Positions 1 to 10,093 of a DNA stretch of 64,000 nt are shown here, piece after piece. Numbering within the stretch: the stretch's first letter is position 1; each line of letters starts with the position of its first letter. The notes beneath the pieces were generated by a model. The model had not been told where the DNA came from. It saw nothing but the letters and a program-made list of their open reading frames with translations, and ran no database searches. Source of the stretch: Flavobacterium frigoris. Its GTDB lineage: Bacteria; Bacteroidota; Bacteroidia; Flavobacteriales; Flavobacteriaceae. The DNA lies in the NCBI RefSeq assembly GCF_900111075.1, contig NZ_FOFZ01000013.1, positions 1 to 64,000 of the forward strand, in the 5' to 3' direction. Made by a program: the position numbers and the translations under genes.

Positions 1-1
1 T

Positions 2-193
2 GCTTTGTATGCTGCGATGTTTTTGGATAGCGGGTACGGATCAATCATTGACCAAAAACAAAATGAGTCCTTTGTAGGTTATAATCCAACATCAGTCACT
101 GATAGAAAAGCAAACGGATTGTATAGCACGGACAAAGATGCAACAATCAAACCCGTTGCATTTGGTTTAACATTGGGATTGAATTTTCAATAA
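2..193 (+). CDS. Outer-membrane beta-barrel protein, C-terminal fragment (5' end outside window)
   Basis: The frame is open from the first bases of the window to a TAA at 191-193, so only the last ~63 residues are visible. The final residues (KPVAFGLTLGLNFQ) resemble the end of the barrel protein at 10126-11097 (SGLGLTLGLKYSL). Alternating hydrophobic residues ending in an aromatic/Gln pair fit a terminal outer-membrane beta-strand. A rho-independent terminator follows about 28 bases later. The specific family cannot be named from the fragment. Confidence 0.55.
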   Translation, partial: ALYAAMFLDSGYGSIIDQKQNESFVGYNPTSVTDRKANGLYSTDKDATIKPVAFGLTLGLNFQ

Positions 194-220
194 AGGAACA
201 TACTTTTTTAAATAGGTTTT

Positions 221-248
221 AAGGTCTTGAGCAATCAAGGCCTTTTTT
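221..248 (+). terminator. Rho-independent terminator after the 5' partial gene
   Basis: Ten-base-pair stem (AAGGTCTTGA / TCAAGGCCTT, one G-T pair) with a four-base loop followed by a T-run. It ends the partial barrel gene. Confidence 0.8.
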
Positions 249-776
249 GTTTTTGACAAGCATTAGACGACTTAAATAATGCGCCATAGATTTTTTATAA
301 ATTTTACGTAATCACATCAAAAATAAAATGGCACTTAGGTAATTCAGGTTTTGGCTTTATTGTAAAGAAATATAGTTTTTTTAGAAAAAAAATTCTGATA
401 ATACTCTGTTTTAATAAGTTTAAGCTTTGTAAGACTCTTGATTTAGTTTTTACATCCATGGTAAATGCTGCACTTAGGTTTAGGTTTTTAAATGTGATTT
501 TGTAAAGTGTTGTTCCAATTACGTAGGTAAGGAGATTAAAGAAATGATCCTGATTTTTTTAACTGTAAAGACACAGCATACTGAGTAAGATATCCTCTCT
601 CGAAGTTCTTTTAATACGCTGTAATTGGGGTTGTTTTTAATAATATTTGAAGTTGCTATAGTGCGTAATTCATAAAGATTGTTTATACATTGTATAACAA
701 ATATAAATAAAAATTTATGAATTTAATGTATAATATTTGCCCTAGAATTAAAAGTCTAATCATTAATACAGCAATT
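249..776. other. Intergenic region upstream of the dab operon
   Basis: About 530 bases with no convincing gene. I found no exact TANNTTTG -7 element, so the promoter of the dab operon is not identified. A short motif, CACTTAGGT, occurs twice (near 332 and 472) without obvious meaning. An in-frame ATG at 717 exists but is less likely than 777 as the start of the next gene. Confidence 0.4.
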
Positions 777-1094
777 ATGGATACAAATGCATTAACAAAA
801 TCGGAAAAAATTAAGCAAAAATTTCAATTGGTAAAAGGAGATTTTACTCCTTCTGAAGCTTCAGATGTAATGATGTCTTTGATTGATGAAAAAATTAATT
901 TTCATCAAAAACAAAGGCTTCAAAAATGGGAACAAAATCACAAATCTAATTCAGATGAAATAGATGACCGCATCAATCAGCTTGAAAAAGAAAAACAAGC
1001 TATCAAAGAGTTTATTACTAGCGCCAGAAATTCAAAAAGCAATTTAAATATAAATGGGATTCTTGAAATCACAATCGTAGATAATCAACAATAA
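777..1094 (+). CDS. Conserved small coiled-coil protein, first gene of the dab operon
   Basis: A 105-residue soluble, highly charged protein. Residues ~12-35 (GDFTPSEASDVMMSLIDEKINFH) form a conserved-looking N-terminal segment. Residues ~50-85 have heptad spacing (DRINQLEKEKQAIKEFI), suggesting a coiled coil. I chose ATG 777 rather than ATG 717 because the extra 20 residues look non-coding. It lies 12 bases before dabB and is probably co-transcribed with it. Similar small proteins are, to my knowledge, common hypotheticals in Bacteroidota. A regulatory or accessory role for the carbon transporter is only inference from position. Confidence 0.7.
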   Translation: MDTNALTKSEKIKQKFQLVKGDFTPSEASDVMMSLIDEKINFHQKQRLQKWEQNHKSNSDEIDDRINQLEKEKQAIKEFITSARNSKSNLNINGILEITIVDNQQ

Positions 1095-1106
1095 AAACTA
1101 AAAAAA

Positions 1107-2546
1107 ATGATATTAAAAAATCATCTATCCCTATTTGTTAACAAGATAACCAACTACTTATTATGGTTATTGTTTTTAGGTAATCTGACTTATTTAATAT
1201 ACAACTTTCCAAATGTTCCAGAATGGTACTATGGGAATGTTTTAAAAATTAATGGCTTTACTATACTTATTTGGACACTTGTAACATTCTTTAGTGCGAT
1301 TATAAGTAGCTATGGAAAAAATTATTTAAAAGGATTTGAATATCACTCTAAATTTTCACTGTTGTGTTTAGGGTTTACGTTTTCCATCATGATTTTTGTA
1401 ATGTCTAATCATGTATCACTTTTGTTAACGATGTGGCTATTAATGGGGATTTTTATGTCTCAGTTAATAGGAGTAGATTCTCGATGGGGTGAAGCAAGAG
1501 AAGCGTCAAAATTTGCTCTTAAATATTTTGTAGCTGGGAGTTTGTTTTTAGGTGCTGGAGTGTTATTATTGGCTTTTCAAACGGAAGCTTTTACCCTAAG
1601 CGAGATTATTTCTAAGTTAAGCGATGTGCCTCAAAGCATCACCCTTATCGCGGGTTTGTGTATCATTACGGCCGCTATAATTCAATCGGCAATATATCCT
1701 TTCCATCGTTGGTTGCTTTCTGCGATGACAGCACCAACTCCGGCCTCGGCATTGATGCATGCTGGTTTTGTAAACGGTTCGGGAATTTTATTGGCCTTAT
1801 TTTCCACTGTATTATTTGCTTCGAATACTTTAATTATCCTTTTTATTATTGGAGGTTTGACCGCAGTTATTGCCCAATTTACTAAACTGCTTCAGGTTAA
1901 TGTGAAACAAAAATTAGCCTGTTCCACCATTGCCCAAATGGGTTTTATGATTATGCAATGTGGTTTGGGATTTTTCAATGCGGCCGTTGTTCACTTACTA
2001 CTTCATGGGTTCTATAAAGCCTATTTATTTCTATCTGCAGGTGAGGAAATAGGGCATTCGAAACCGCAAAAACCAACGCCAATTAAAATCAAACCGTTAC
2101 AGGCTATAATTGTACTTTTCTTTGGTATTCTCGGCGCTTTTCTTTTTGCCTATTTAACAGGAAAAGGCACGGAATTGAATAGCAGTATTTTTCTAACACT
2201 TATTGTCGCTATTACTGTTGGTCAGGCTACTTACAATATTGTTAAAGAACAAAGTCTAAACCTGTTCCAAAAATCATTTTTGCCGCCACTTTTGTTTGTC
2301 TCTGGTATGGTAACTTACGCCTTAATCTATAAGGGAGTAACAGTATTAATGAGTGATATGCCAATGGTAGTTGTGCCTTTATCATTATCTGTATTTGAAA
2401 TAGCGTTTGGGATTCTATTCTTAGCAGGCTTTTTTATAATGAAGTTAGGTGTCTACCGCAACTATCCATGGCTTTATGCGAAATTGTTAAATATATCTCA
2501 ACCCTACAAAAAAACTGTTTTAATGTATAAATCGAAATCATTATGA
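1107..2546 (+). CDS. dabB: DabB, membrane subunit of DAB-type inorganic carbon transporter (NuoL-like)
   Basis: A 479-residue polytopic membrane protein of the NADH-quinone oxidoreductase subunit 5/antiporter family with about 13 hydrophobic segments. The conserved core around residues 195-225 (HRWLLSAMTAPTPASALMHAG) is typical of proton-translocating subunits. No other Nuo subunits are nearby. The gene overlaps dabA by four bases (ATGA), the hallmark pairing of the DAB carbon-accumulating system. DabB is thought to couple cation flux to vectorial CO2 hydration by DabA at the inner membrane. It could be misannotated as a respiratory subunit; the dabA partner argues strongly against that. Confidence 0.88.
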   Translation: MILKNHLSLFVNKITNYLLWLLFLGNLTYLIYNFPNVPEWYYGNVLKINGFTILIWTLVTFFSAIISSYGKNYLKGFEYHSKFSLLCLGFTFSIMIFVMSNHVSLLLTMWLLMGIFMSQLIGVDSRWGEAREASKFALKYFVAGSLFLGAGVLLLAFQTEAFTLSEIISKLSDVPQSITLIAGLCIITAAIIQSAIYPFHRWLLSAMTAPTPASALMHAGFVNGSGILLALFSTVLFASNTLIILFIIGGLTAVIAQFTKLLQVNVKQKLACSTIAQMGFMIMQCGLGFFNAAVVHLLLHGFYKAYLFLSAGEEIGHSKPQKPTPIKIKPLQAIIVLFFGILGAFLFAYLTGKGTELNSSIFLTLIVAITVGQATYNIVKEQSLNLFQKSFLPPLLFVSGMVTYALIYKGVTVLMSDMPMVVVPLSLSVFEIAFGILFLAGFFIMKLGVYRNYPWLYAKLLNISQPYKKTVLMYKSKSL

Positions 2547-4912
2547 TCAATCCAATCATTCAAAAAAGTATAGAAGAAGCATCTCAAGTCGTAGGAAAGA
2601 CTTGGCCTTTGTATTCTTTTGTAACTTCGAATCCGTTATCAGGTTATGAGGGAATGCCTTTTAAAAATGCAGTAAATCAAGCACGAAAATTTCTTAATGC
2701 TAATGTATTTCCAGAAACCAATTTATTCCGTCAAGCATGGGAAAAGGGTGAAATTGATGAAAAGGTACTTTTAGAATTGCTTAAAGAAAACCAACTGTTA
2801 GAATCTCCTGAGTATTACTTAAAACAGATGGCAACTTACAAAAAAAGCGATGCTACAAACAACCATCATGATTTAGATAGAATCATGGCTAAATGGCTCG
2901 CCGCCTTTATGGATGAAGGTTTGGCAGAATGGGAAATGCCTAATAAAAGCGAAGGGTTTTATAGCGCTTGGCGCAAACTGGCGGTATATGATACTGATCT
3001 GCCCAAAATGACAATTGGAGAAATCCCAAAAACAAATACTGAGGCACTAAATGAAGTATTGAATGGTTATTCCGCTGCTGATTTCACTAAAATATTTACC
3101 TACCACTTAGCTGCATTACCAGGCTGGACGGGATACATAAACTACCGAAGCAAATCCAATTCACAATGGCAACAAGAATATCCTATCACCTTAGAAGATT
3201 ATCTAGCAGTTAGATTGTGGATCGCCCAAAAAATAGGGGCTGAAATTTATCCGGAAGGCAATGATAGTTTAACAATTTCATCCCTATCTAGCTTGCAATA
3301 CATTTGGTTAAAAGCATGGGAAAAAAGCTGGCAAAAAGAACTTATAAATGTATTAGACAACCAACAGATAAGTAGTTCAACTGCCAAAAAAGAAGAACAA
3401 GTTCCAGACGCTCAACTCGTGTTTTGTATTGATACTCGATCAGAGTTAATACGAAGACATGTAGAGAGTAAAGGGCATTATGAAACTTTTGGATATGCTG
3501 GTTTTTTTGGGATAGCAATGGATTATGAAAGTTTAAAAGATGGTTTAACACGCAAATCATGTCCTCCTATTTTAAACTCTGCCTACCATGTTTCAGAAGT
3601 TCCGCAAGTGAGTCATACTGAGAAAGCACAAGCATACAAGCAAAGCAATGATGTTTCAAACTTCAAGGAATATTTTCTAAAAAGAATGAAAAACATGCTT
3701 CCTTCTGCCTTTGGATATGTTGAAGGCGCGGGATTCTTTTATGGGATGTCTTTAATAGCAAGAACACTCATGCCAGGTTATTTATATAGACTTAATAATA
3801 AGAATAGAGCTGATTATGAAGCTGTTTTTGAACCGCAGATTAGGAATACGTGTACTACTGAACAGGCACATATTACGATTCCTCTAGAAGAAAAAGTAGC
3901 GATTGTAAAAGGCGCTTTTGATTTAATGGGATGGGAAAAACTTGCGCCATTAGTTCTTTTTATAGGTCATGGAAGCCATTCTGCAAACAACCCTTTTGGT
4001 TCCAGTTTAGATTGTGGAGCTTGTGCTGCAAGTCCTGGCAGGCATAATGCAAGAATGCTAGCCAAAATAGCAAATATCCCCAAGGTGCGACAAGCTTTGA
4101 AAGAGAATCATAATATTGAAATCCCAAACAGCACCATTTTTATTGGAGGCGAGCACAATACCACTACAGATGCCATTTTGCTGTTCGACTCAGAGATTCC
4201 AGACTCTCACAAAGAACAATTGCAAAAATTGAAATTAGATTTGCTAAAAACACAACAAACGGCAACACAAGAAAGGCTGGGTGTTGCCAATAACAGTGTT
4301 TCTTTTGCTAATAAAAAAGCGAATAACTGGGGAGAAACCAGACCTGAGTGGGGCTTGGCTAAAAATGCAGGGTTTATTGTTGGACCGCGAGAATTAACAA
4401 AAAACAACAATCTAGACGGGCGTTGCTTTCTACATTCGTATAATTGGGAGACAGATAAAAGCGGGAAAGCACTAGAAGCCATCATGCAAGGACCCATGGT
4501 AGTAACCCAGTGGATAAACAACCACTATTATTTTTCAACTGTTGATAATGAAGTTTTTGGCGGAGGATCTAAAATAACCCATAATATCACAGGAAAATTT
4601 GCGGTGGTTCAAGGAAATGGTGGCGATATAAAAATGGGACTTCCGCTGCAATCTGTAAAACAATCTGATGAAGAAATGTACCACCAACCTTTAAGATTAT
4701 CAGTCATAATAAATGCGCCATTAAAAAGAGTGAGTGAAATTCTAGAAAGAAACGAACACCTCAAAAACTTACTCGATAATGAATGGATTTATTTGATGGT
4801 GATGGATCCATTAGATGGAAACAAGATACAGCACTATCAACAAAACCTCAATTGGGATTCTACTAGTCAAAAAAGTAACACTAACAATGTAGTAGAAATG
4901 ATGACTACGTAG
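2543..4912 (+). CDS. dabA: DabA, carbonic-anhydrase-like subunit of DAB inorganic carbon transporter (DUF2309/UPF0753)
   Basis: 789 residues, the usual size for DUF2309. The four expected zinc and active-site residues are visible: Cys295 and Asp297 in the CIDTRSE motif, His476 in FIGHGSHSANNPFGS, and Cys491 in LDCGACAASPGRHNAR. Their spacing (2, 179 and 15) closely matches characterised DabA. The protein is a beta-carbonic-anhydrase-like peripheral membrane subunit that hydrates CO2 to bicarbonate inside the cell. Translation is coupled to dabB through an ATGA overlap. In a heterotroph this system would supply bicarbonate for carboxylases at ambient CO2. A strong terminator follows. Confidence 0.93.
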   Translation: MINPIIQKSIEEASQVVGKTWPLYSFVTSNPLSGYEGMPFKNAVNQARKFLNANVFPETNLFRQAWEKGEIDEKVLLELLKENQLLESPEYYLKQMATYKKSDATNNHHDLDRIMAKWLAAFMDEGLAEWEMPNKSEGFYSAWRKLAVYDTDLPKMTIGEIPKTNTEALNEVLNGYSAADFTKIFTYHLAALPGWTGYINYRSKSNSQWQQEYPITLEDYLAVRLWIAQKIGAEIYPEGNDSLTISSLSSLQYIWLKAWEKSWQKELINVLDNQQISSSTAKKEEQVPDAQLVFCIDTRSELIRRHVESKGHYETFGYAGFFGIAMDYESLKDGLTRKSCPPILNSAYHVSEVPQVSHTEKAQAYKQSNDVSNFKEYFLKRMKNMLPSAFGYVEGAGFFYGMSLIARTLMPGYLYRLNNKNRADYEAVFEPQIRNTCTTEQAHITIPLEEKVAIVKGAFDLMGWEKLAPLVLFIGHGSHSANNPFGSSLDCGACAASPGRHNARMLAKIANIPKVRQALKENHNIEIPNSTIFIGGEHNTTTDAILLFDSEIPDSHKEQLQKLKLDLLKTQQTATQERLGVANNSVSFANKKANNWGETRPEWGLAKNAGFIVGPRELTKNNNLDGRCFLHSYNWETDKSGKALEAIMQGPMVVTQWINNHYYFSTVDNEVFGGGSKITHNITGKFAVVQGNGGDIKMGLPLQSVKQSDEEMYHQPLRLSVIINAPLKRVSEILERNEHLKNLLDNEWIYLMVMDPLDGNKIQHYQQNLNWDSTSQKSNTNNVVEMMTT

Positions 4913-4929
4913 TAATTCACTATCAAACA

Positions 4930-4970
4930 AATAAAGCCGTTTCATAATTTGAAACGGCTTTATTGTTTTT
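4930..4970 (+). terminator. Rho-independent terminator of the dab operon
   Basis: Perfect 14-bp stem (AATAAAGCCGTTTC with its complement), seven-base loop, then a T-rich tail. It lies 17 bases after the dabA stop codon. Confidence 0.9.
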
Positions 4971-5281
4971 ATCAACCCCTCTTTTTTCAAAGGAGTCAAA
5001 ATAGTTATCTTTAAATTTCTTAATTCTAAGGTAAATAAAAGACTATTTAAAAAAAAACGATAAAGTTGAATATATAAAAACAGGTCTAAAGCCAAATTTA
5101 TGATTTGAATTTGGTACGTATAGAAAAGAATAATTCTGTTTATATTTCTTTTGATTGTTGATAACTTAGCTATTTATTTACCCCAAAAAAACCTAAATTT
5201 GGAGTTCTATTTTTGCGATTACTACTAATTTTAAAGTGTTAAAAACCAGTTAAATACACGGTTTAAATTTAAAGATTTAGA
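4971..5281. other. Intergenic region upstream of dnaE with candidate -7 elements
   Basis: No gene is supported. Two exact TANNTTTG matches occur at 5194-5201 and 5208-5215 and are candidate dnaE promoters, but neither has a well placed -33 TTG/TTTG. An AT-rich unassigned stretch precedes them. Confidence 0.35.
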
Positions 5282-5313
5282 CTCCCTCCCCTTCGGGGAG
5301 GGTTGGGGAGGGA
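5282..5313. repeat. GC-rich interspersed palindrome directly before the dnaE start
   Basis: CCCTCCCC-TTCG-GGGGAGGG hairpin followed by TTGGGGAGGG, ending five bases before the dnaE start codon. It is far more GC-rich than its surroundings. The same repeat family appears at 16973-17007. In the mRNA it would form a stable stem-loop just upstream of the initiation codon. Confidence 0.7.
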
Positions 5314-5317
5314 ACTT

Positions 5318-8300
5318 ATGTACTTAATATTCGATACCGAAACTACAGGATTACCAAAGCGTTGGGATGCACCCATCACTGATACTGATAACTGGCCGCG
5401 TTGTATACAAATTGCATGGCAGCTGCATGATGATATGGGGAAACTCGTAGAGCATCAGGATTATTTAGTAAAACCAGATGGATTTAATATTCCGTATGAT
5501 GCAGAACGAATTCACGGTATTTCGACTGAATTAGCGGCAGAAAATGGAATTTCCCTAGCGGAAGTTTTGGAGAAATTCAATGAGGCATTGGGTAAAGCGA
5601 AGTTCATTGTAGGTCAGAACCTGGGTTTTGACTTGAATATTATGGGTTGTGAGTTTCATCGTTTAGGGGTAGAAAGCCAAATGAGTACTATGCCAGTTCT
5701 CGATACTTGTACGGAAGTTACTGCTTCCTTATTAAAATTACCTGGTGGTCGTGGAGGTAAATTTAAACTACCTACGTTAACGGAATTACATAGTTTTCTT
5801 TTTAATAAAGCATTTGGAGAAGCGCACAACGCGACTGCCGATGTTGAGGCAACAACACGTTGTTTCTTAGAATTAATTCGAAGAGAAAATTATACCAAAG
5901 AGCAACTGGATGTGCCAGCTGGTTATTTTCAGGAATTTCAGAGTAAAAATCCAAGGGAGATTCAGCTTATTGGGTTAAAGCACATCAATTTAAAAGAAGC
6001 TTCTGATGCCATCCGTCAGCAATTTGGCGAAAAGCAAACAGCCACGGTTTCAAAACAGGAACTTTCAGAGAATAAAAAAGTACTGGTTGATACGGATTTT
6101 GTCCATTTACACAACCACACTCAATTCTCTGTTTTACAATCTACAATAAGTATTGCGCAGTTGGTAAAAGCAGCTTCGAAAGAAAAAATGCCTGCAGTTG
6201 CAATGACGGATCATGCTAACTTGATGGGGGCTTTTCACTTTGTTCGTGATGTTTTAAACCATAATAAAGCGGCTGAAGCCAAAAATGCAGCCTTGGTTGA
6301 AAACGGTGAGGAACCTACAGAAGTTTCGATGAAACCTATAGTAGGGTGCGAGTTTTTTGTTTGTGAAGATCATAAAGACAAATCCCGTAAAGATAATGGC
6401 TACCAAATAGTACTTTTGGCGAAGACCAAAAAAGGCTATCATAATTTGGCTAAAATGTCTTCAATAGCCTATACTCAGGGTTTTTATTATGTGCCCAGAA
6501 TCGACAAGAAAGTTATTCAGCAATACAAAGAAGATATCATTGTGTTGTCTGGAAACCTTAATGGAGAAATTCCGAATAAGGTTTTAAATCTTGGTGAAAA
6601 CCAAGCCGAAGAAGCCTTGTTGTGGTGGAAAGAAGAGTTCAGGGAAGACTTCTATATTGAAGTGATGCGTCACAATCAAGAGGATGAAAACAGAGTGAAT
6701 ACTACTTTGATTTCTTTGGCTAGAAAGCACGAAGTGAAAATAGTGGCTACTAACAACACTTTTTACATCGATAAAGAAAATGCCAACGCACACGATATTT
6801 TATTGTGTGTTCGTGATGGTGAGAAACAAACTACGCCTATAGGTCGTGGTCGTGGATATCGTTTTGGGTTGCCCAATCAAGAATACTATTTCAAGACAGG
6901 CGATGAGATGAAGCAACTCTTTACGGACTTGCCTGAAGCGATTTCAAACTTGTCTGAAATTGTCGATAAAATCGAAATATACAATTTAGCAAGGGAAGTT
7001 TTGTTACCCAAGTTTGAAATCCCTGAGGAGTTTTTCGTTCCAGAAGATGCTTTAGATGGCGGAGTGAGAGGAGAAAATTCCTATTTACGTCATCTTACTT
7101 ACGAAGGTGCAAATAGAAGATATCCTGAAATTACAGAGGAAATACGAGAGCGTTTGGATTTTGAATTACTGACTATTTCTAACTCCGGTTATCCGGGATA
7201 TTTCTTGATTGTACAGGATTTAATTGCCGAAGCCCGAAGCATGGGTGTTTCGGTAGGGCCAGGGCGTGGATCTGCTGCAGGATCAGTAGTGGCTTACTGT
7301 TTGAAAATTACAAACATTGACCCATTGATGTATAATCTGCTTTTTGAGCGTTTCCTGAATCCCGATCGTGTGTCACTACCCGATATTGATATCGATTTTG
7401 ATGATGAAGGACGAAGCAGTGTAATGGATTATGTGATCCGGAAATACGGTTCAAAACAAGTGGCACAAATTATCACTTATGGTAAAATGGCGACTAAATC
7501 TGCAATTAGAGATACGGCCCGTGTACTAGATTTACCTTTATTTGAAGCTGATAAAATAGCCAAATTAATTCCGGGGATGATGCCTGGAAAATGGAATCTA
7601 GCCCGATTTTTAAATGAAGACGAAGCATTAATAAGGAAAGCGGTTCGTCCAGAAGAGTTTGATAAAATTAAAGAATTAATCGCTCTAGCTGGTGAAGATG
7701 ATTTGGGAGGCGAAACCATTCAGCAGGCTAAAGTGTTGGAGGGGAATTTAAGAAATACAGGAATACATGCCTGTGGGGTGATTATTACGCCTAGTGATAT
7801 TACTGATTTTGTTCCTGTGGCTACCGCCAAAGATTCTGATTTGTATGTGACACAGTTTGACAACTCGGTGGTGGAAACCGCAGGTTTGTTAAAAATGGAC
7901 TTCTTGGGTTTGAAAACACTAACACTTATTAAAGACACGGTCAAATTAGTAAAATATAGAAATGGAATTGATCTCGATCCAGATACCTTTCCTATTGATG
8001 ACTTAAAAACGTACGAGCTTTTCCAACGTGGAGAGACAGTGGGGATTTTTCAATATGAATCTGCCGGAATGCAGAAATACATGAAGGAATTGAAGCCAAC
8101 GGTTTTTCCCGATTTGATCGCCATGAATGCGTTGTACCGTCCGGGTCCGATTGCTTATATCCCAAGTTTTGTAAAAAGGAAAAATGGAGAAGAGGAAATT
8201 ATTTATGACCTTGATGCCTGTGAAGAATTATTGAAAGATACTTATGGGATTACCGTTTACCAAGAACAGGTAATGCTTTTGTCCCAAAAACTGGCTGATT

Positions 8301-9853
8301 TCTCAAAGGGTGATGCCGATGTTTTGCGTAAAGCGATGGGGAAAAAGCAAAAAGATGTCCTTGACAAAATGAAGCCTAAGTTCATTAGTCAGGCTGCGGC
8401 CAAAGGGCATCCGGAGGACAAGTTAGAGAAAATATGGAAAGACTGGGAAGCCTTTGCTGAATACGCGTTTAATAAATCGCACTCTACTTGTTATGCGTGG
8501 ATTGCCTATCAAACGGCTTATCTAAAAGCCAATTATCCTGCTGAATATATGGCTGCGGTATTGTCTAATAATATGAGTGACATCAAGCAAGTTTCTTTCT
8601 TTATGGAGGAATGCAAGCGTATGGGACTAGAAGTATTAGGTCCAGATGTAAATGAGTCCTTCTATAAGTTTACTGTAAACGATAATTATGCCGTTCGATT
8701 TGGGATGGGTGCCATCAAAGGAGTAGGAGCAGGAGCAGTAGCTACCATTGTCGAAAACAGAAAAGACGGAAAATACAAGTCGGTTTTTGATTTGACCAAA
8801 CGTATAGATTTGAGAGCTGCTAATAAAAAAGCATTAGAAAATCTTATACTAGCAGGAGGATTTGACTCCTTTTCGGGCACCTTGCGTTCGCAGTATTTTC
8901 ATGATGATGGCGACGGAATTACCTTTTATGAAAAGGCGATAAAGTATGGCGCTAAATTTCAAGAAAACGAGAACTCGTCTCAGGTGAGTTTGTTTGGGGA
9001 AAGTAGTGATGTGCAAATTGCTGAACCTATCATTCCGCCTTGCGAGGACTGGAGTACGATGGAAAAATTGGCAAAAGAGAAAGAAGTTGTAGGAATCTAC
9101 ATATCAGGACATCCATTAGATGATTACAAATTTGAGATGAAGTATTTTTGTAATGCCAAGTTGGAAGCACTAAGGAGTTTAGAGCTTCATGTGGGCAAGA
9201 GCCTGACTTTTGGCGGAATTATAAATAATGTGCAGCACAGGGTAGCTAAAAACGGAAAAGGCTGGGGAATATTCACTTTAGAAGGATATGACGAAAGTTA
9301 TGAGTTTAAGATTTTTGGAGAGGAATACCTAAAGTTCCGTCATTTCTTTATTCAGAACAATTTTACCTATATGAAAGTTTTGGTCAAAGAAGGATGGGTG
9401 AATCAAGACACCGGTAAAAAAAGTGAGCCAAGAATACAGTTTATGTTGGTGCAATATTTACAGGACGTATTAGATGATTTTGCAAAAAAACTAATTGTTT
9501 TACTAAATATAAGTGACTTGGATCCTGATTTTATTCATAAGCTGGGGCATCTTTTTTTCGAAAATAAAGGAGATGATCAGGTGACTTTTGAAATCATGGA
9601 ATTAGAAAAAGTCAAGAAAATAGTTGAGGCTACACCAATTACTGCAGATGGTGAAACGGACGATTTTATTGATGAAGCTGATGCATTGGAAATCTCTGAA
9701 TCTGTAGAAACAGAAACTGCTGCTGTTGTGGAAGTCGAGGAAATTAAAGTAGTCACTAAATTAACGATGGCAAGTAGGAAACTGAAAATAAAGATTTCAA
9801 ATGAGTTGTTGTTTGAATTAGAGAAAATGCAAATTAACTTTAAGCTGAATTAA
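5318..9853 (+). CDS. dnaE: DNA polymerase III alpha subunit with N-terminal proofreading exonuclease domain
   Basis: 1511 residues. Residues 1-185 form a DEDDh 3'-5' exonuclease (Asp6/Glu8 in FDTETTG, then HNATAD with His170 and Asp175), normally a separate DnaQ protein. A PHP domain starts near residue 260 (HLHNHTQFS, His263/265/267). The C-family polymerase core carries the catalytic triad in PDIDIDF (Asp689, 691, 693), then the finger, (HhH)2 and OB-fold regions. The C-terminal ~100 residues are acidic and variable. It is the replicative polymerase. I chose ATG 5318 over an upstream TTG (5303) that lies in a repeat. The exonuclease fusion is, as far as I recall, usual for Flavobacteriia. 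Confidence 0.95.
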   Translation: MYLIFDTETTGLPKRWDAPITDTDNWPRCIQIAWQLHDDMGKLVEHQDYLVKPDGFNIPYDAERIHGISTELAAENGISLAEVLEKFNEALGKAKFIVGQNLGFDLNIMGCEFHRLGVESQMSTMPVLDTCTEVTASLLKLPGGRGGKFKLPTLTELHSFLFNKAFGEAHNATADVEATTRCFLELIRRENYTKEQLDVPAGYFQEFQSKNPREIQLIGLKHINLKEASDAIRQQFGEKQTATVSKQELSENKKVLVDTDFVHLHNHTQFSVLQSTISIAQLVKAASKEKMPAVAMTDHANLMGAFHFVRDVLNHNKAAEAKNAALVENGEEPTEVSMKPIVGCEFFVCEDHKDKSRKDNGYQIVLLAKTKKGYHNLAKMSSIAYTQGFYYVPRIDKKVIQQYKEDIIVLSGNLNGEIPNKVLNLGENQAEEALLWWKEEFREDFYIEVMRHNQEDENRVNTTLISLARKHEVKIVATNNTFYIDKENANAHDILLCVRDGEKQTTPIGRGRGYRFGLPNQEYYFKTGDEMKQLFTDLPEAISNLSEIVDKIEIYNLAREVLLPKFEIPEEFFVPEDALDGGVRGENSYLRHLTYEGANRRYPEITEEIRERLDFELLTISNSGYPGYFLIVQDLIAEARSMGVSVGPGRGSAAGSVVAYCLKITNIDPLMYNLLFERFLNPDRVSLPDIDIDFDDEGRSSVMDYVIRKYGSKQVAQIITYGKMATKSAIRDTARVLDLPLFEADKIAKLIPGMMPGKWNLARFLNEDEALIRKAVRPEEFDKIKELIALAGEDDLGGETIQQAKVLEGNLRNTGIHACGVIITPSDITDFVPVATAKDSDLYVTQFDNSVVETAGLLKMDFLGLKTLTLIKDTVKLVKYRNGIDLDPDTFPIDDLKTYELFQRGETVGIFQYESAGMQKYMKELKPTVFPDLIAMNALYRPGPIAYIPSFVKRKNGEEEIIYDLDACEELLKDTYGITVYQEQVMLLSQKLADFSKGDADVLRKAMGKKQKDVLDKMKPKFISQAAAKGHPEDKLEKIWKDWEAFAEYAFNKSHSTCYAWIAYQTAYLKANYPAEYMAAVLSNNMSDIKQVSFFMEECKRMGLEVLGPDVNESFYKFTVNDNYAVRFGMGAIKGVGAGAVATIVENRKDGKYKSVFDLTKRIDLRAANKKALENLILAGGFDSFSGTLRSQYFHDDGDGITFYEKAIKYGAKFQENENSSQVSLFGESSDVQIAEPIIPPCEDWSTMEKLAKEKEVVGIYISGHPLDDYKFEMKYFCNAKLEALRSLELHVGKSLTFGGIINNVQHRVAKNGKGWGIFTLEGYDESYEFKIFGEEYLKFRHFFIQNNFTYMKVLVKEGWVNQDTGKKSEPRIQFMLVQYLQDVLDDFAKKLIVLLNISDLDPDFIHKLGHLFFENKGDDQVTFEIMELEKVKKIVEATPITADGETDDFIDEADALEISESVETETAAVVEVEEIKVVTKLTMASRKLKIKISNELLFELEKMQINFKLN

Positions 9854-9923
9854 AGTATTAAAATTCGAGATTTAGAATCGCATAAATGGCCGCCTGAATT
9901 GAGCGCGATAACGTTTGAAAAAC

Positions 9924-9957
9924 GTCTTTTTCTGTAATGAAAAGGACATTTTTTTAT
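9924..9957 (+). terminator. Terminator after dnaE
   Basis: GTCTTTTTC/GAAAAGGAC stem with a six-base loop followed by a run of seven T, about 70 bases after the dnaE stop. Confidence 0.65.
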
Positions 9958-10093
9958 TTTTAAAACTGGTTTTTAAAACTTTAACAGTTTGTTTTTTCTT
10001 TGTAACTCGTTGATTTTTATATGCATGCATAATATTTTTTTAATAAAGCATAATTTGTTAGTAAATACAGAATATAAACACAGTAAAACCTTG

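Noticed and set aside
1107..2546. NADH-quinone oxidoreductase subunit L as identity of the membrane protein
   Set aside because: No other Nuo genes nearby and the gene overlaps dabA; DabB fits better.
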